DNA from: VRUE01 sp963805475
GTDB lineage: Bacteria > Actinomycetota > Thermoleophilia > Solirubrobacterales > 70-9
DNA: 64,000 bases
Assembly: GCA_963805475.1 (NCBI GenBank)
Contig: CAWDUO010000007.1
Coordinates: 135,321-199,320 of the forward strand
Direction of reading: 5' to 3'
This document shows, in pieces, positions 32,084 to 41,451 of this stretch. Position 1 is the stretch's first letter. Each line of letters begins with the position of its first letter. Both the position numbers and the translations under genes were made by a program. A model generated the notes under the pieces. It did not search any database, had not been told where the DNA came from, and saw only the letters and a program-made list of their open reading frames with translations.

Positions 32084-33606
32084 AGCTCCAGCTCCCAGAG
32101 GACCGGCGGCGCCGGCGCCTGCTGATCGGCCTGATCGCCGCCGCGGTCCTCGCCGGCTACTACCTGCTCAGCCGGGTGATCCCGCACGAAGAACTCCAGC
32201 GCCTGCTGGAAGACGTCTCCAACACGCTCGGCGCCTGGACCTACCTGCTGGTCGGCGCCTTCGCCTTCGCCGAGACCGGCGCCTTCGTCGGCCTCATCGT
32301 TCCCGGCGAGACCGTGATGCTGCTCGGCGGCGCCGTCGCCGGCCAGGGCGCCGTCGACGTCTACCTGCTGATCGCGGTCGCCTGGTTCGCCGCCTGGCTG
32401 GGCGACACGACGAGCTTCTTCCTCGGCCGCCGGCTGGGCCGCGAGTTCGTCCTCCGCCACGGGCCGCGCTTCGGGATCGGCCGCGAGCGCTTCGAGAAGG
32501 TCGAGGACTACTTCGGCCGCCACGGCGGCAAGACGATCTTCATCGGCCGCTTCGTCAGCCTGGTGCGCGCCTTCGCCCCCTTCATCGCCGGCAGCTCGGG
32601 CATGCGCTACCGCGCCTTCGTCCCCTACAGCATCCTCGGCACCGGGCTCTGGGCGAGCGCCCACATCCTGATCGGCTACTTCTTCTCGCGCAGCATCGAC
32701 ACCGCCGCGAAGTACGCCGGCAAGGGCGCCTTCCTGCTGGGGACGCTGATCGTCGTCGTCGTCGGAGCGGTCGTCGCGGTGCGCCACCTCCGCGTCGAGG
32801 CGAACCGCCGGGCCGCCGTGCGCCGGCTCGAGGCGCACCGCGCGAGCGCCTGGCTGGTGCGCCTGGCGCGCCGCTTCCAGCCGCAGCTGCGCTTCTTCTG
32901 GGATAGGGCGACGCCGGGTGGCGCCTTCGGGCTCGAATTCACCTCGCTGATGGCGACCTTCGCCGTCGCCGCCTTCGTCCTCGTCGGCTACACGGTGGTC
33001 GTCAGCGGCGAACCGGGCCCGACGCCGGGCGACGTGACGGCGATGGAAATCGCCGAGAAGCTGCGTGTCGAATGGCTGGTCGACGTCGCCAAGGCGCTGA
33101 CGAACCTCGGGTCCGCGGCGGTCGTCTGGCCGCTGGCGGCGATCGCCGCCGCCGCGCTCGCCGCGCGCCGCCGCTGGGCGGAGCTCGGCGTGCTCGCAGC
33201 CGGCATGCTGCTCGTGATCCTCGGCGTGCACGAGCTGAAGGGCGCCGTCGACCGTCCCCGCCCCGCAGGCGGCCTCACCGGCTACACGGGCTCCTCATTC
33301 CCCAGCGGCCACACCGCCTACTCGACCTTCTACGTCTGGCTGGCGGTGACGATCGTGATGCGGCTGCGGGTCGGGATGGCGCGCGGCGCGCTCCTCGTCA
33401 CGGCGGGCGTCGCGCTCACCGCCCTGGTCGGCCTCAGCCGCGTCTACCTCGGCGTCCACTACATGAGCGACGTCAACGCCGGTTGGGCGCTCGGCGCCGC
33501 CGCCTTCTCCCTCTGCGCCGCGATCGCGCTGATCATCAGCACGGTGCGGCAGAATGGGACGCGCGATGCAGCTGCTGCCGCTGGCCCTCCAGAAGATCGA
33601 GAATGA
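32080..33606 (+). CDS. DedA-family membrane protein fused to a PAP2 phosphatase
   Basis: 508 residues. The N-terminal half is DedA/SNARE-associated (FAFAETGAFVGLIVPGETVM; GDTTSFFLGRRLGREF; FIGRFVSLVRAFAPFIAGSS). The C-terminal half is PAP2 with all three motifs: KGAVDRPRP, FPSGHTAYS and SRVYLGVHYMSD. DedA proteins are implicated in flipping undecaprenyl phosphate, and PAP2 enzymes dephosphorylate undecaprenyl diphosphate, so one chain could couple both steps of lipid-carrier recycling (inference). It overlaps ispE by 4 nt, again linking it to isoprenoid lipids. Confidence 0.88.
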   Translation: MKLQLPEDRRRRRLLIGLIAAAVLAGYYLLSRVIPHEELQRLLEDVSNTLGAWTYLLVGAFAFAETGAFVGLIVPGETVMLLGGAVAGQGAVDVYLLIAVAWFAAWLGDTTSFFLGRRLGREFVLRHGPRFGIGRERFEKVEDYFGRHGGKTIFIGRFVSLVRAFAPFIAGSSGMRYRAFVPYSILGTGLWASAHILIGYFFSRSIDTAAKYAGKGAFLLGTLIVVVVGAVVAVRHLRVEANRRAAVRRLEAHRASAWLVRLARRFQPQLRFFWDRATPGGAFGLEFTSLMATFAVAAFVLVGYTVVVSGEPGPTPGDVTAMEIAEKLRVEWLVDVAKALTNLGSAAVVWPLAAIAAAALAARRRWAELGVLAAGMLLVILGVHELKGAVDRPRPAGGLTGYTGSSFPSGHTAYSTFYVWLAVTIVMRLRVGMARGALLVTAGVALTALVGLSRVYLGVHYMSDVNAGWALGAAAFSLCAAIALIISTVRQNGTRDAAAAAGPPEDRE

Positions 33607-33820
33607 GTATCTGCTGTTCGGCGCGGCGGGCCTGATCAGCCTGGTCGCCTTCGTCGGCCTGATCCTCGTGCCCGCGATCGGCTCCTACGGCCGCATCTGG
33701 GAGAAGGCCGCGGCCGGCGTCCTCTCGCTGATCGTCCTCGCCGCCCTCGTCCTCACCGGCGTGGTCGTCGGCCTCGTCGTCGTCTACTACTACAACGACA
33801 TCGCCGAAATCGTCGGCTGA
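33554..33820 (+). CDS. Small two-helix membrane protein
   Basis: 84-88 residues; ATG 33566 is as plausible as 33554. Two hydrophobic segments (LFGAAGLISLVAFVGLILVP; VLSLIVLAALVLTGVVVGLV) and a C-terminal YYYNDIAEIVG. The 5' end overlaps the DedA-PAP2 gene by up to 53 nt. Unknown family. Confidence 0.65.
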   Translation: MGRAMQLLPLALQKIENEYLLFGAAGLISLVAFVGLILVPAIGSYGRIWEKAAAGVLSLIVLAALVLTGVVVGLVVVYYYNDIAEIVG

Positions 33821-33844
33821 CGCGAGCGCGTCGATAATGGGGAC

Positions 33845-35059
33845 ATGTCAGCGACCCCTGACGCCACCCAGACCCTCGACGCGCTCTCAGAGGCGGTCGA
33901 GTCGGGCGCCGGGCTGCCCGCGGTCGCGCGGGCGGCGGCGCGGGTGCTGGACGCCAGCGTCGCGCTGATCGAGCGCTCGGGGGCGGTGCTGGCGGTCGCC
34001 GGCGCCTCGCCCGACCAGGAGGAGAAGCTGCTGGCCGGGGACGAGCGGGTGACCAAGGTCGAGCTGCGCGTCGCCGACGCCGTCGTCGGCGAGCTGCGCT
34101 ACCGGGCGAAGGCGGCGCCCGACGCGGCGATCGCCCGCATGGTGACGACGCTGCTGGCGCTCGAGCTGGAGCGCTCGCGGGCGCCCGACTGGCAGAGCGA
34201 GGAGGTGGCCGGCGCCTTCGTCGCCGCGGTGCTCGCCCGCCAGGTGACCGACCGCGGCGACATCGCCGCCCGCGCCGCCGAGCTAGGCACCGACCTGGAG
34301 AAGGGCGCCGGCGCGCTCGTCCTCCGCGTCGCCCCGCGCAGCGCGCAGACGGGCGGCGAGTGGCGCGGCCGCGTGCTCACCCTGGCGATGCGCGCGCTGC
34401 GCTCGCTCGCCCCCGGCGCGCTGGCCGCGGTCGAGGAGGGCGAGCTGGCGACGGAGGTCGCGGTGATCGTTCCGGCCGAGGACGAGGAGCGCCTGGGGCG
34501 CGCCGCCGCCGGCCTGGCGCGCGAGCTCGAGGACGCGCTCGCCGGCTTCCACCTGACGATCGGCGCCAGCCGCCGCGTCGCCGACCCGGTCGACCTCTAC
34601 CGCGCCGGCGGCGAGGCGCGGCTGGCGGTCAACGTCGGCGAGGCCGAGGGGGCGCCGCTGCTCGCCTTCGAGGACACCGGCGCCTACCGGCTGCTGCTGC
34701 CGGCGATGAGCGAGGACCCGGGCGAGCTGGAGCGCTTCTTCGCCGAGACGATCGAGCCGCTGGCCGCCTACGACGACCAGTACGAGACCGAGCTGGTCGC
34801 CACGGTCGAGGCCTACCTGAACAACGACGGCAACGTCGCCGCGACCGCGAAACAGCTGTTCACCCACCGCCACACGATCCGCTACCGGCTGGAGCGCGTG
34901 CGCGAGCTCTGCGGCCACGACGTCTCCGCCACCGAGGGGCGCGAGAAGCTCGGCCTCGGCCTGAAGGCGATGCGCGTGCTGGGGATCGCCTCGCCGCGCG
35001 GCCCGGCGCAGGAACCGGGCGCCGGCGGCGGCAAGGTGCCGCGCGGCGGCGAAGAGTGA
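33845..35059 (+). CDS. PucR/CdaR-type helix-turn-helix transcriptional regulator
   Basis: 404 residues. An N-terminal GAF-like or PucR sensor part (VARAAARVLDASVALIERSG) and a central GGDEF-like domain precede the C-terminal PucR HTH (VATVEAYLNNDGNVAATAKQ, LFTHRHTIRYRLERVRELCG). Such regulators often control purine or carbon-source use. The effector and targets cannot be read from context. It ends 2 nt before the convergent glycosyltransferase gene. Confidence 0.87.
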   Translation: MSATPDATQTLDALSEAVESGAGLPAVARAAARVLDASVALIERSGAVLAVAGASPDQEEKLLAGDERVTKVELRVADAVVGELRYRAKAAPDAAIARMVTTLLALELERSRAPDWQSEEVAGAFVAAVLARQVTDRGDIAARAAELGTDLEKGAGALVLRVAPRSAQTGGEWRGRVLTLAMRALRSLAPGALAAVEEGELATEVAVIVPAEDEERLGRAAAGLARELEDALAGFHLTIGASRRVADPVDLYRAGGEARLAVNVGEAEGAPLLAFEDTGAYRLLLPAMSEDPGELERFFAETIEPLAAYDDQYETELVATVEAYLNNDGNVAATAKQLFTHRHTIRYRLERVRELCGHDVSATEGREKLGLGLKAMRVLGIASPRGPAQEPGAGGGKVPRGGEE

Positions 35060-35060
35060 G

Positions 35061-37382
35061 TCAGGCGCCGATGCGTTCGCGCGCCTCGCGCTCGCGCGGG
35101 CGCGGCTCGAGTCGCACTGGGGTCGCGGAGATTGCTTGGGTTCGGAGGTCGCTCCAGGTGAGGCCCTCGCGGACCAGGGCGGGCAGGCCGAGGGCGACGG
35201 CGGTGGCGATCTCGACCGCCTGCAGGATCACGCCGTAGGCGAGCGCGTCGGCGGTGCCGATGTTCCAGCCGGTGTGCAGGACGCTGATCACGGCGAGCTG
35301 GAAGACGCCGATGTTGGACGGGGTCGCCGGCACGACAGCGGTGACGTTGACGGCGAACAGCACGGCCGCGGCGGCGGCGATCCCCGCCTGGCCGCTGAGC
35401 CCGAGCGCCGCGAGCAGCGCCCAGCAGGCGGCGAGCTGGATCGCCCAGGCGGAGAGCTGGGCGAGGGTCGCGATCGCGCCGTAGCGCGGCCGGCGGAAGA
35501 CCGCGAGCCCGGCGCGCACCTGGAGCAGCGCGCGGTGGATCGCCGCGCCGGCGCGGGCGAGCCGTCCGTTGCCGTTGCGCCGCATCAGCGCCGGCGCGAG
35601 CAGCACGACGAGCAGCAGCGCCAGCGGCACGAAGCTGAAGACGAACAGCTTCTCGGTGCTCGAGTGGAAGAGATCGGTGCTGGAGACGATGATCGTCCCC
35701 AGCAGGGCGAGCGCGACGATGTTGAGCAGCGTCTGCGAGACCAGCGTGCCGAGCAGAACCGGGAAGGTCTCGCGCATGCGGCCGATCCGCCGCGCCAGGG
35801 TCATCGCCCGGGCCGGCTCGCCGAGGCGGGCGGGCAGCGTCGCCGACATCAGCACGCCGATCATCGTCGCCGAGGTGACGTCGCGGCGGCGCAGCAGTCG
35901 GTCGGGCAGCGCGGCGCGCACGATCCCGTACCAGGAGGCGGCGCGGAAGAAGAGCGAGAGGGCCATCAGGCCGCAGGCGACGAGCACCCAGGTCAGGTCG
36001 CTGCGGACGATCGAGGCGACGACGTTGTCGACGCCGATCTTGCGCGCGGCGAGCGCCGTCAGGCCGAGGCCGAGCGCGCCGGCGACGCCGAGGCCGGCGC
36101 GGCGGGCGATGCGACGCCGGCGACTGCTCCCCTGGGCCAGCGGCGGGTCGAGCGAGGGCATGCGCTGCGGCGGGCTGAGCGGACCGCCGTCGGCGGGGCG
36201 GACGCCGATCCAGTTGGCGGCGCGCTCGGCGGCGCCCCGCGGCCGCGGCGCCTCGATCGCCCCCTCGTAGACCCGGCTGACCCGGTCGGCCACCCGCGGC
36301 CAGGCGTAGCGCTCGGCGCTGCGGCGGGCGGCGGCGGCCATCGCCGCCAGACGCTCGGGCTCGTGGTGGGCGCGCTGCAGCTCCTCGGCGAGGCGCTGCG
36401 GGTCCCCGGGCGGGACGAGGACGCCGTCGACGCCGTCGCTGACGACGTCGCTGTAGCCGGCGATGGCGGAGGCGATCGCCGGCGTGCCGGCGGCGAAGGC
36501 CTCGGTCAGGACCATGCCGAAGCTCTCGCCCGAGAGCGAGGGCGCGCAGAGCAGGTCGGCCCCGTGCAGGGCGTCCCAGAGGGCGGGGCCGGAGACGCGG
36601 CCGCGCACGTCGATCCAGCGCATCGCCTCGCGGTCGGCGAGGTAGCGCCGCACGTCCTCGGGCTCGGCGCCGATCACCGTGAGCCGGCTCGGCACGTGCT
36701 CGACCAGCGCTTCGAAGGCGGTGAGCAGGACGGGCAGGCCCTTGCGCGCCTCGGGCCGGCCGACGAAGAGCAGCCGCAGCTCCTCGCCGGGCGGCTTCGG
36801 GCCCCGCGAAGCGGCGCCGACGTCGACCCCGTTGGGGACGATCTCGTAGCGGCCGCCGAACCAGCGGCGGCCGGTCCAGGCGGCCGCCTCGGAGACGGCG
36901 ATCCGCGCGGAGAGGCGGTTGAACATGCGGCGCGCGCCGAGGGCGGTGGCGACGTGGTTGGGCAGCGGCTTGGTCGAGTAGGCGTGGAAGGTGCCGACGA
37001 CGGGCGCGCGGGCGCCGAGCACGGCGTTCCAGCCGACCAGCGGCACCAGCGGCTCGTGCACGTGGATCACGTCGTAGCCGCCGTCGCGCAGCTCGGCGCG
37101 GACCCGGGCGAAGCCGCCGGCGGGCGAGGCGGAGAGGTTGGACACGGCGCCGTTGGCGCCGATGCCGATCGTGCGCCCCAGCGGGATCAGGTAGTCGGGC
37201 AGCTCGCGCCGTTCGGGCGGAGCGCGGTGCAGCGCCCGGCTGAGCCGGTCGGGCGGGTCGACAGGGGCGAGCACGCGGACGTCCTCGCCACGTCCCAGCA
37301 GCTCCTCCGCGAGCGCCTCGACGTGCCGGTTGACGCCGCCCTGGTAGCTCCAGGAATATGGCGAGACAAGGGCAACTCTCAC
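35061..37382 (-). CDS. GT4 glycosyltransferase fused to a UPF0104/LPG-synthase-type membrane domain
   Basis: 773 residues. Residues 1 to about 375 are a GT-B enzyme of the PimA/MshA kind (VALVSPYSWSYQGGVNRHVE; IHVHEPLVPLVGW; IVPNGVDVGAAS; CAPSLSGESFGMVLTEAFAA). The rest is a polytopic domain of PF03706 type (MALSLFFRAASWYGIVRAAL; TLPARLGEPARAMTLARRIG; VVPATPSNIGVFQLA). A likely role is glycosylation of a lipid together with its membrane handling; the fusion is inferred, not established. It follows the frameshifted membrane gene by 12 nt. Confidence 0.85.
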   Translation of the reverse strand: MRVALVSPYSWSYQGGVNRHVEALAEELLGRGEDVRVLAPVDPPDRLSRALHRAPPERRELPDYLIPLGRTIGIGANGAVSNLSASPAGGFARVRAELRDGGYDVIHVHEPLVPLVGWNAVLGARAPVVGTFHAYSTKPLPNHVATALGARRMFNRLSARIAVSEAAAWTGRRWFGGRYEIVPNGVDVGAASRGPKPPGEELRLLFVGRPEARKGLPVLLTAFEALVEHVPSRLTVIGAEPEDVRRYLADREAMRWIDVRGRVSGPALWDALHGADLLCAPSLSGESFGMVLTEAFAAGTPAIASAIAGYSDVVSDGVDGVLVPPGDPQRLAEELQRAHHEPERLAAMAAAARRSAERYAWPRVADRVSRVYEGAIEAPRPRGAAERAANWIGVRPADGGPLSPPQRMPSLDPPLAQGSSRRRRIARRAGLGVAGALGLGLTALAARKIGVDNVVASIVRSDLTWVLVACGLMALSLFFRAASWYGIVRAALPDRLLRRRDVTSATMIGVLMSATLPARLGEPARAMTLARRIGRMRETFPVLLGTLVSQTLLNIVALALLGTIIVSSTDLFHSSTEKLFVFSFVPLALLLVVLLAPALMRRNGNGRLARAGAAIHRALLQVRAGLAVFRRPRYGAIATLAQLSAWAIQLAACWALLAALGLSGQAGIAAAAAVLFAVNVTAVVPATPSNIGVFQLAVISVLHTGWNIGTADALAYGVILQAVEIATAVALGLPALVREGLTWSDLRTQAISATPVRLEPRPREREARERIGA

Positions 37383-37993
37383 GAGGTCCAGAGACTAGAC
37401 GATGCCGCGGGCCGAATCCGGGCGCCGGGATTCGGCCCAAGCGAAGGCGACGAAGACAAGGAGGTAGGCGCCGCCGATCTCGAGCAGCAGCGCGCCGGAG
37501 TCGTTGGCGAGGGTGCCGACGACGGTCGCGGCGAGGGCGCCGAGCAGGCCGGCCCGCAGCGCCGGCAGGCCCTCCGTCCAGGCGGCGAGCAGGTCGCGCC
37601 GCAGCCAGGCGAGCGCGGCGGCCGCCGCGACCACGGGCAGGCCGGCGAGCAGCACCGGCCGGCCGAAGCTGCTGACCATCTCGCTGAGCCGGTGGCCGAA
37701 GACGCCGAGCGCGTCGCCGCCGCTCTTCGCGTCGAGCACGGTCTTGGTCAGGTGGGCGTTGGCGCCGGTGACCAGGTCGGCGGCGGAGAGCAGGGCCAGC
37801 ACCGGGACCGGCAGTAGGAACGCGTACAGCGCCAGGTCCCGCCGCCCGGCGAGCAGCGCCGCGGCGACGGCGGCGCCGAGCGGCAGCGAGATCGCCGCGC
37901 CCACGTCGGCCCCGTAGCGCCCGTAGGCGAACACGAACGAGAAGATCAGAGCGACCACGAGGAACGCCGCCGGCCCGCGCGTCTCAGATCGTC

Positions 37994-38037
37994 GTTGTCG
38001 ACTTTTTCCACCCCCTGGTGGGGAAAAAGTCGACAAC
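37994..38037. repeat. PAL-C copy 2
   Basis: 44-nt palindrome, arms GTTGTCGACTTTTTCCACC and GGTGGGGAAAAAGTCGACAAC minus two bases. Followed by GCG as in copy 1. In the minus-strand gene it encodes STFSPPGGGKSRQR. Confidence 0.9.
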
Positions 38038-38411
38038 GCGGCGCCGGTGCCGACGAGGATCAGGACGACGAGGCAGGCCTCGAGCTCGTTGCCGATGCCG
38101 TAGAAGCGGTGGCCGCCGGCCGGGTTGGGGCCGACGATCGAAAGCTGTGTCAGGGACGAGCCGCCGATCAGGTCGATCGCGTAGGCGAGCGACGTCGCGA
38201 TGCAGGCGAAGGCGAGCGCCGCGTAGCCGCCGGCCCTCCGCCCACCGGGCGCCCCGCGCCCCCCAGCGCCGCCAGGGTCAGCGCGGCCAGCGCCGGCGAG
38301 CCGAGCATCACCAGCCAGCGTTCGGCGCCGACGCCCGGCTCCAGCGCTGCGCAGCCGAGGCAGACCAACGGCAGGTAGACGAGCGCCAGCGCCAGCAGCC
38401 GCGCCGCGGCC

Positions 38412-38458
38412 CTTCCGCTGTTCCTTTTCCCCAAATAACGCGGCAAAGGAACAGCGGA
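38412..38458. repeat. PAL-D copy 2, inside the membrane-protein gene
   Basis: Perfect 15-bp arms TTCCGCTGTTCCTTT / AAAGGAACAGCGGAA, loop TCCCCAAATAACGCGGC. Read on the minus strand in frame as SAVPLPRYLGKRNSG. Confidence 0.92.
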
Positions 38459-38696
38459 ACGCGTGGAGAGGAGGCGTTCCGTGGCTAAGGCCGCGGCGAA
38501 CAGCGCCAGCCAGGCGAGCAGGGTCACGCCGATCACCGGCGCGCGCCGGTCCGCCGTTTCGAACAGGCGGCTACCGGGCGCGGCGTCGCGCACCACAGCG
38601 TGCGGGTCGCCGTGGAACCCCGCCCCCGCCGCGTGCAGCGCCAGCAGCAGGGCGATCGCGGCCGCCGCCAGCGCGGCCGGCGCTATCGTGACCCCG

Positions 38697-39392
38697 ATGG
38701 CCGACCGCACGTTCGCCAAGTTCACTTTCTTCAAGATCGACCCCGAGTGGCGCCGCCGCGACGCCGAGTCGCGCGCCGCCGACAAGCAGGAGTTCCTCGC
38801 GGCTTGCGAGGACTTCGCCCTCGACCGCTCTCTGCGCGCCTACTCAACCATAGGCACGCGCGGCGACGTCGACCTGCTCGTCCTCAGCCAGAGCCCCAGC
38901 CTCGACGACCTGCACACCTTCCACGTCGTGCTCGGCCAGAGCGGCCTGGCGAAGTGGGCCGACACCCCCCACTCGTTTCTCTCGATGACCAAACGCTCCC
39001 CCTACAGCGACGAGCAGGCGCGGCCGGAGATCTGCGTCTCCGAGCGCAAGTACCTGTTCGTCTACCCGATGGTCAAGCAGCGCCGCTGGTACGGGCTGCC
39101 GGCGGAGGAGCGCCAGGGGATCATGAAGAGCCACATCGAGGTCGGCCGCCGCTACCCGGAGATCACGATCAACACCTCCTACTCCTTCGGGCTCGACGAC
39201 CAGGAGTTCGTCGTCGCCTTCGAGGGCGACGACCCGGGCATGTTCCTCGACCTGGTCAACGAGCTGCGCCCGACCGAGTCGAGCGAGTACACCGAGCGCG
39301 AGACGCCGATCTTCACCTGCGTGGCGATGTCGGTGCGCCGCGCTCTCGACGCGCTCGACGGCACGGCGAGCGTCGCCGCCGCGGCCGGCTGA
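38697..39392 (+). CDS. hemQ: Coproheme decarboxylase HemQ (chlorite dismutase family)
   Basis: 231 residues from ATG 38697. Family pattern: FTFFKIDPEWRRRDAESR, LSQSPSLDDLHTFHVVLGQS, KYLFVYPMVKQRRWYGLPAE (with the substrate Tyr), MKSHIEVGRRYPEITINTSY, SFGLDDQEFVVAFEGDDPGM. The size and the lack of the distal Arg-type chlorite motif fit HemQ, which finishes haem b by the coproporphyrin route used by actinobacteria. Its start overlaps by 14 nt the likely start of the divergent membrane gene. Confidence 0.92.
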   Translation: MADRTFAKFTFFKIDPEWRRRDAESRAADKQEFLAACEDFALDRSLRAYSTIGTRGDVDLLVLSQSPSLDDLHTFHVVLGQSGLAKWADTPHSFLSMTKRSPYSDEQARPEICVSERKYLFVYPMVKQRRWYGLPAEERQGIMKSHIEVGRRYPEITINTSYSFGLDDQEFVVAFEGDDPGMFLDLVNELRPTESSEYTERETPIFTCVAMSVRRALDALDGTASVAAAAG

Positions 39393-39431
39393 GTCGGCTT
39401 CAGCCGCGCCGGAACGATCGATAATCGTTGA

Positions 39432-39974
39432 GTGACCGTTGAGACGCTGACCTACGCGATCGACGACGAGGACCGGTTGATCCGCGTCGACGACGGCTTC
39501 TACCGGTTCGCCGCCGAGAACGGCTGGGACGGCGCCGGCGACAGCCTCGGCCGCTCGCTGTGGGACTTCGTCGCCGGCCAGCGAGGTGAAGAAGCTGCAG
39601 CGGCTGCTGCTGCGCCGGGTGCGGGAAGGGGTGCGGACGGTCGAGCTTCCCTTCGCTGCGACGGGCCCGACGCGGCACGCGAGATGGACATCCGCATCGC
39701 CGCCGACCGCAGCGGCCGGGTGGTGCTGTTCTCGGCCCGGCTTCGCTCGAACGGGTTCGCGACGAGACGCAGCCGCTGCTCGACGCGGACGCGCCCCGCG
39801 CCGAAAGCGACTTCCTGACGATGTGCGCCTGGTGCGACCGCTTCCTGGTCAAAGGCGAGTGGGTCGAGGTCGAGGAGGCGGCGAAGCGGTTGGAGCTGTT
39901 CCGCCGCGCGCGGATGCCGCTGCTCGACCACGGCATCTGCCCGCGAGTGCAACGGACAGCTGCTCGCGGCGTAG
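39432..39974 (+). pseudogene. PAS-like protein broken by about four frameshifts
   Basis: Stitching frames gives one coherent protein: TVETLTYAIDDEDRLIRVDD, GFYRFAAENGWDGAGDSLGR, SLWDFVAG, then EVKKLQRLLLRRVREGVRTV, PFRCDGPDAAREMDIRIAAD, then SGRVVLFSARLRSNEVRDET, and the end FLTMCAWCDRFLVKGEWVEV, GICPECNGQLLAA. Breaks are near 39580, 39650, 39745 and 39945, each needing one base. The fold resembles a PAS sensor with a CxxC...CxxC tail. Clean conservation around four breaks in 540 bp suggests sequencing indels or very recent decay. Confidence 0.6.
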
Positions 39975-40026
39975 ACAGGCTCTCTCGGCGCGCGGCGAGC
40001 CTGCTTTCCCTATCCTTGCGCGTTCC

Positions 40027-41439
40027 ATGAGCAGAGTCGGAACCGAAGAGAACCCCCTGCGCGTCGCGATCGTCGGCGCCGGCCCCTCGGGCTTCTACGC
40101 CGCCGAGCACATCCTCAAGGACGGCGACGTGCACGCCCAGGTCGATCTCTTCGACCGCCTGCCGACGCCGTTCGGCCTGGTCCGCGGCGGCGTCGCCCCC
40201 GACCACCCGAAGATCAAGTCGGTGATCCGCGTCTACGAGAAAACCGCGGCGCGCGACGGCTTCCGCTTCTTCGGCAACGTCAAGGTCGGCCACGACATCG
40301 AGGTCGAGGACCTCGAACGGCTCTACCACGCGATCGTCTTCACGGTCGGCTGCGAGACCGACCGCCAGCTCGGCATCCCCGGCGAGGACCTGCCCGGCAG
40401 CCACGCCGCCACCGCCTTCGTCGGCTGGTACAACGCCCATCCCGACTACGCCGAGGACGAGTGGGACCTCTCCTGCGAGCGCGCCGTGGTGATCGGCAAC
40501 GGCAACGTGGCGATGGACGTGGCGCGCATGCTGGCGCTGACCGACCACGAGCTGCGCCAGACCGACACCGCCGACCACGCGATCGAGGTGCTGGACGGCA
40601 AGGGGATCCGCGAGATCGTCGTCCTCGGGCGGCGCGGCCCGGCCCAGGCGGCCTTCACCAACCCGGAGATCAAGGAGCTGGGCGAGATGGAGGACGCCGA
40701 CGTCGTCGTCGACCCGGCCGAGGTCGAGCTCGACCCGGCGAGCGCCGCCTACCTCGAGTCCGAAGAGGCCGACAAGACGACGAAAGTCAACGTCGAGACC
40801 CTGAGGGAGTTCTCACCGCGCACGCCGCAGGGCAAGCGGCAGCGGATCGTCCTGCGCTTCCTCGCCTCGCCGGTCGAGATCAGGGGCGAGGACAAGGTCG
40901 AGTCGATCGTCGTCGGCCGCAACGAGCTGGTCGAGGAAGACGGCGCGCTGCGCGCCCGCGACACCGGCGAGCGCGAAGAGCTCGAGTGCGGCCTGGTGCT
41001 GCGCTCGGTCGGCTACACCGGGATCCCGATCGAGGGCGTCCCCTTCGACGAGAAGCGCGGCCTGATCCTCAACGAGGGCGGCCGCGTGCTCGACTCCCAC
41101 GACGCCGGCCACAAGGCCGGCCACTACACCGCCGGCTGGATCAAGCGCGGCCCCTCGGGCGTGATCGGCACGAACAAGAAAGACGCGCTGGAGACCGTCC
41201 GGCACCTGCTCGCCGACGTCGAGTCGCAGACGCTGCTGGAGCCCGAGAGCCCCGACCCGGCGGCGGTCGAGGCGCTGCTGGCCGAGCGCGGCGTCCGCTA
41301 CGTCAGCTTCGAGGACTGGCAGGCGATCGACCAGGCCGAGGTCGGCCGCGGCGAGCCGCACGGCCGTCCCCGCGTCAAGTTCGTTCGCGTCGAGGAGATG
41401 CTCGAGACGCTGGGCGCCGGCGAGAAGGTCTCCGGGTAA
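40027..41439 (+). CDS. fprA: FAD-dependent ferredoxin-NADP reductase, FprA/adrenodoxin reductase type
   Basis: 470 residues from ATG 40027. FAD site VAIVGAGPSGFYAAEHILKD, the typical LFDRLPTPFGLVRGGVAPDH and PKIKSV, NADP site VVIGNGNVAMDVARMLA with arginine pair VLGRRGPAQAAFT, and the C-terminal HYTAGWIKRGPSGVIGTNK. It passes electrons between NADPH and ferredoxin, feeding P450s or Fe-S assembly. Downstream BolA, Grx4 and nearby ErpA fit an iron-sulfur neighbourhood. Confidence 0.93.
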   Translation: MSRVGTEENPLRVAIVGAGPSGFYAAEHILKDGDVHAQVDLFDRLPTPFGLVRGGVAPDHPKIKSVIRVYEKTAARDGFRFFGNVKVGHDIEVEDLERLYHAIVFTVGCETDRQLGIPGEDLPGSHAATAFVGWYNAHPDYAEDEWDLSCERAVVIGNGNVAMDVARMLALTDHELRQTDTADHAIEVLDGKGIREIVVLGRRGPAQAAFTNPEIKELGEMEDADVVVDPAEVELDPASAAYLESEEADKTTKVNVETLREFSPRTPQGKRQRIVLRFLASPVEIRGEDKVESIVVGRNELVEEDGALRARDTGEREELECGLVLRSVGYTGIPIEGVPFDEKRGLILNEGGRVLDSHDAGHKAGHYTAGWIKRGPSGVIGTNKKDALETVRHLLADVESQTLLEPESPDPAAVEALLAERGVRYVSFEDWQAIDQAEVGRGEPHGRPRVKFVRVEEMLETLGAGEKVSG

Positions 41440-41451
41440 GCGCCTACGGCC

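Larger units (their letters stand above)
37395..38710 (-). pseudogene. Polytopic membrane protein, single frameshift near 38.24 kb, two in-frame palindromes
   Basis: Two adjoining frames form one protein. The upstream part (GTG 38710) has VIGVTLLAWLALFAAALATE and LVYLPLVCLGCAALEPGVGA. The downstream part has IDLIGGSSLTQLSIVGPNPA followed by GGHRFYGIGNELEACLV, and ends at 37395. The break lies in a run of G/C near 38218-38265, so a sequencing indel is possible. PAL-D (38412-38458, peptide SAVPLPRYLGKRNSG) and PAL-C (37994-38037, peptide STFSPPGGGKSRQR) are both read through in frame. The RFYGIGNELE pattern recurs in actinobacterial integral membrane proteins of unknown role. Probably co-transcribed with the GT4 fusion. 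Confidence 0.65.
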
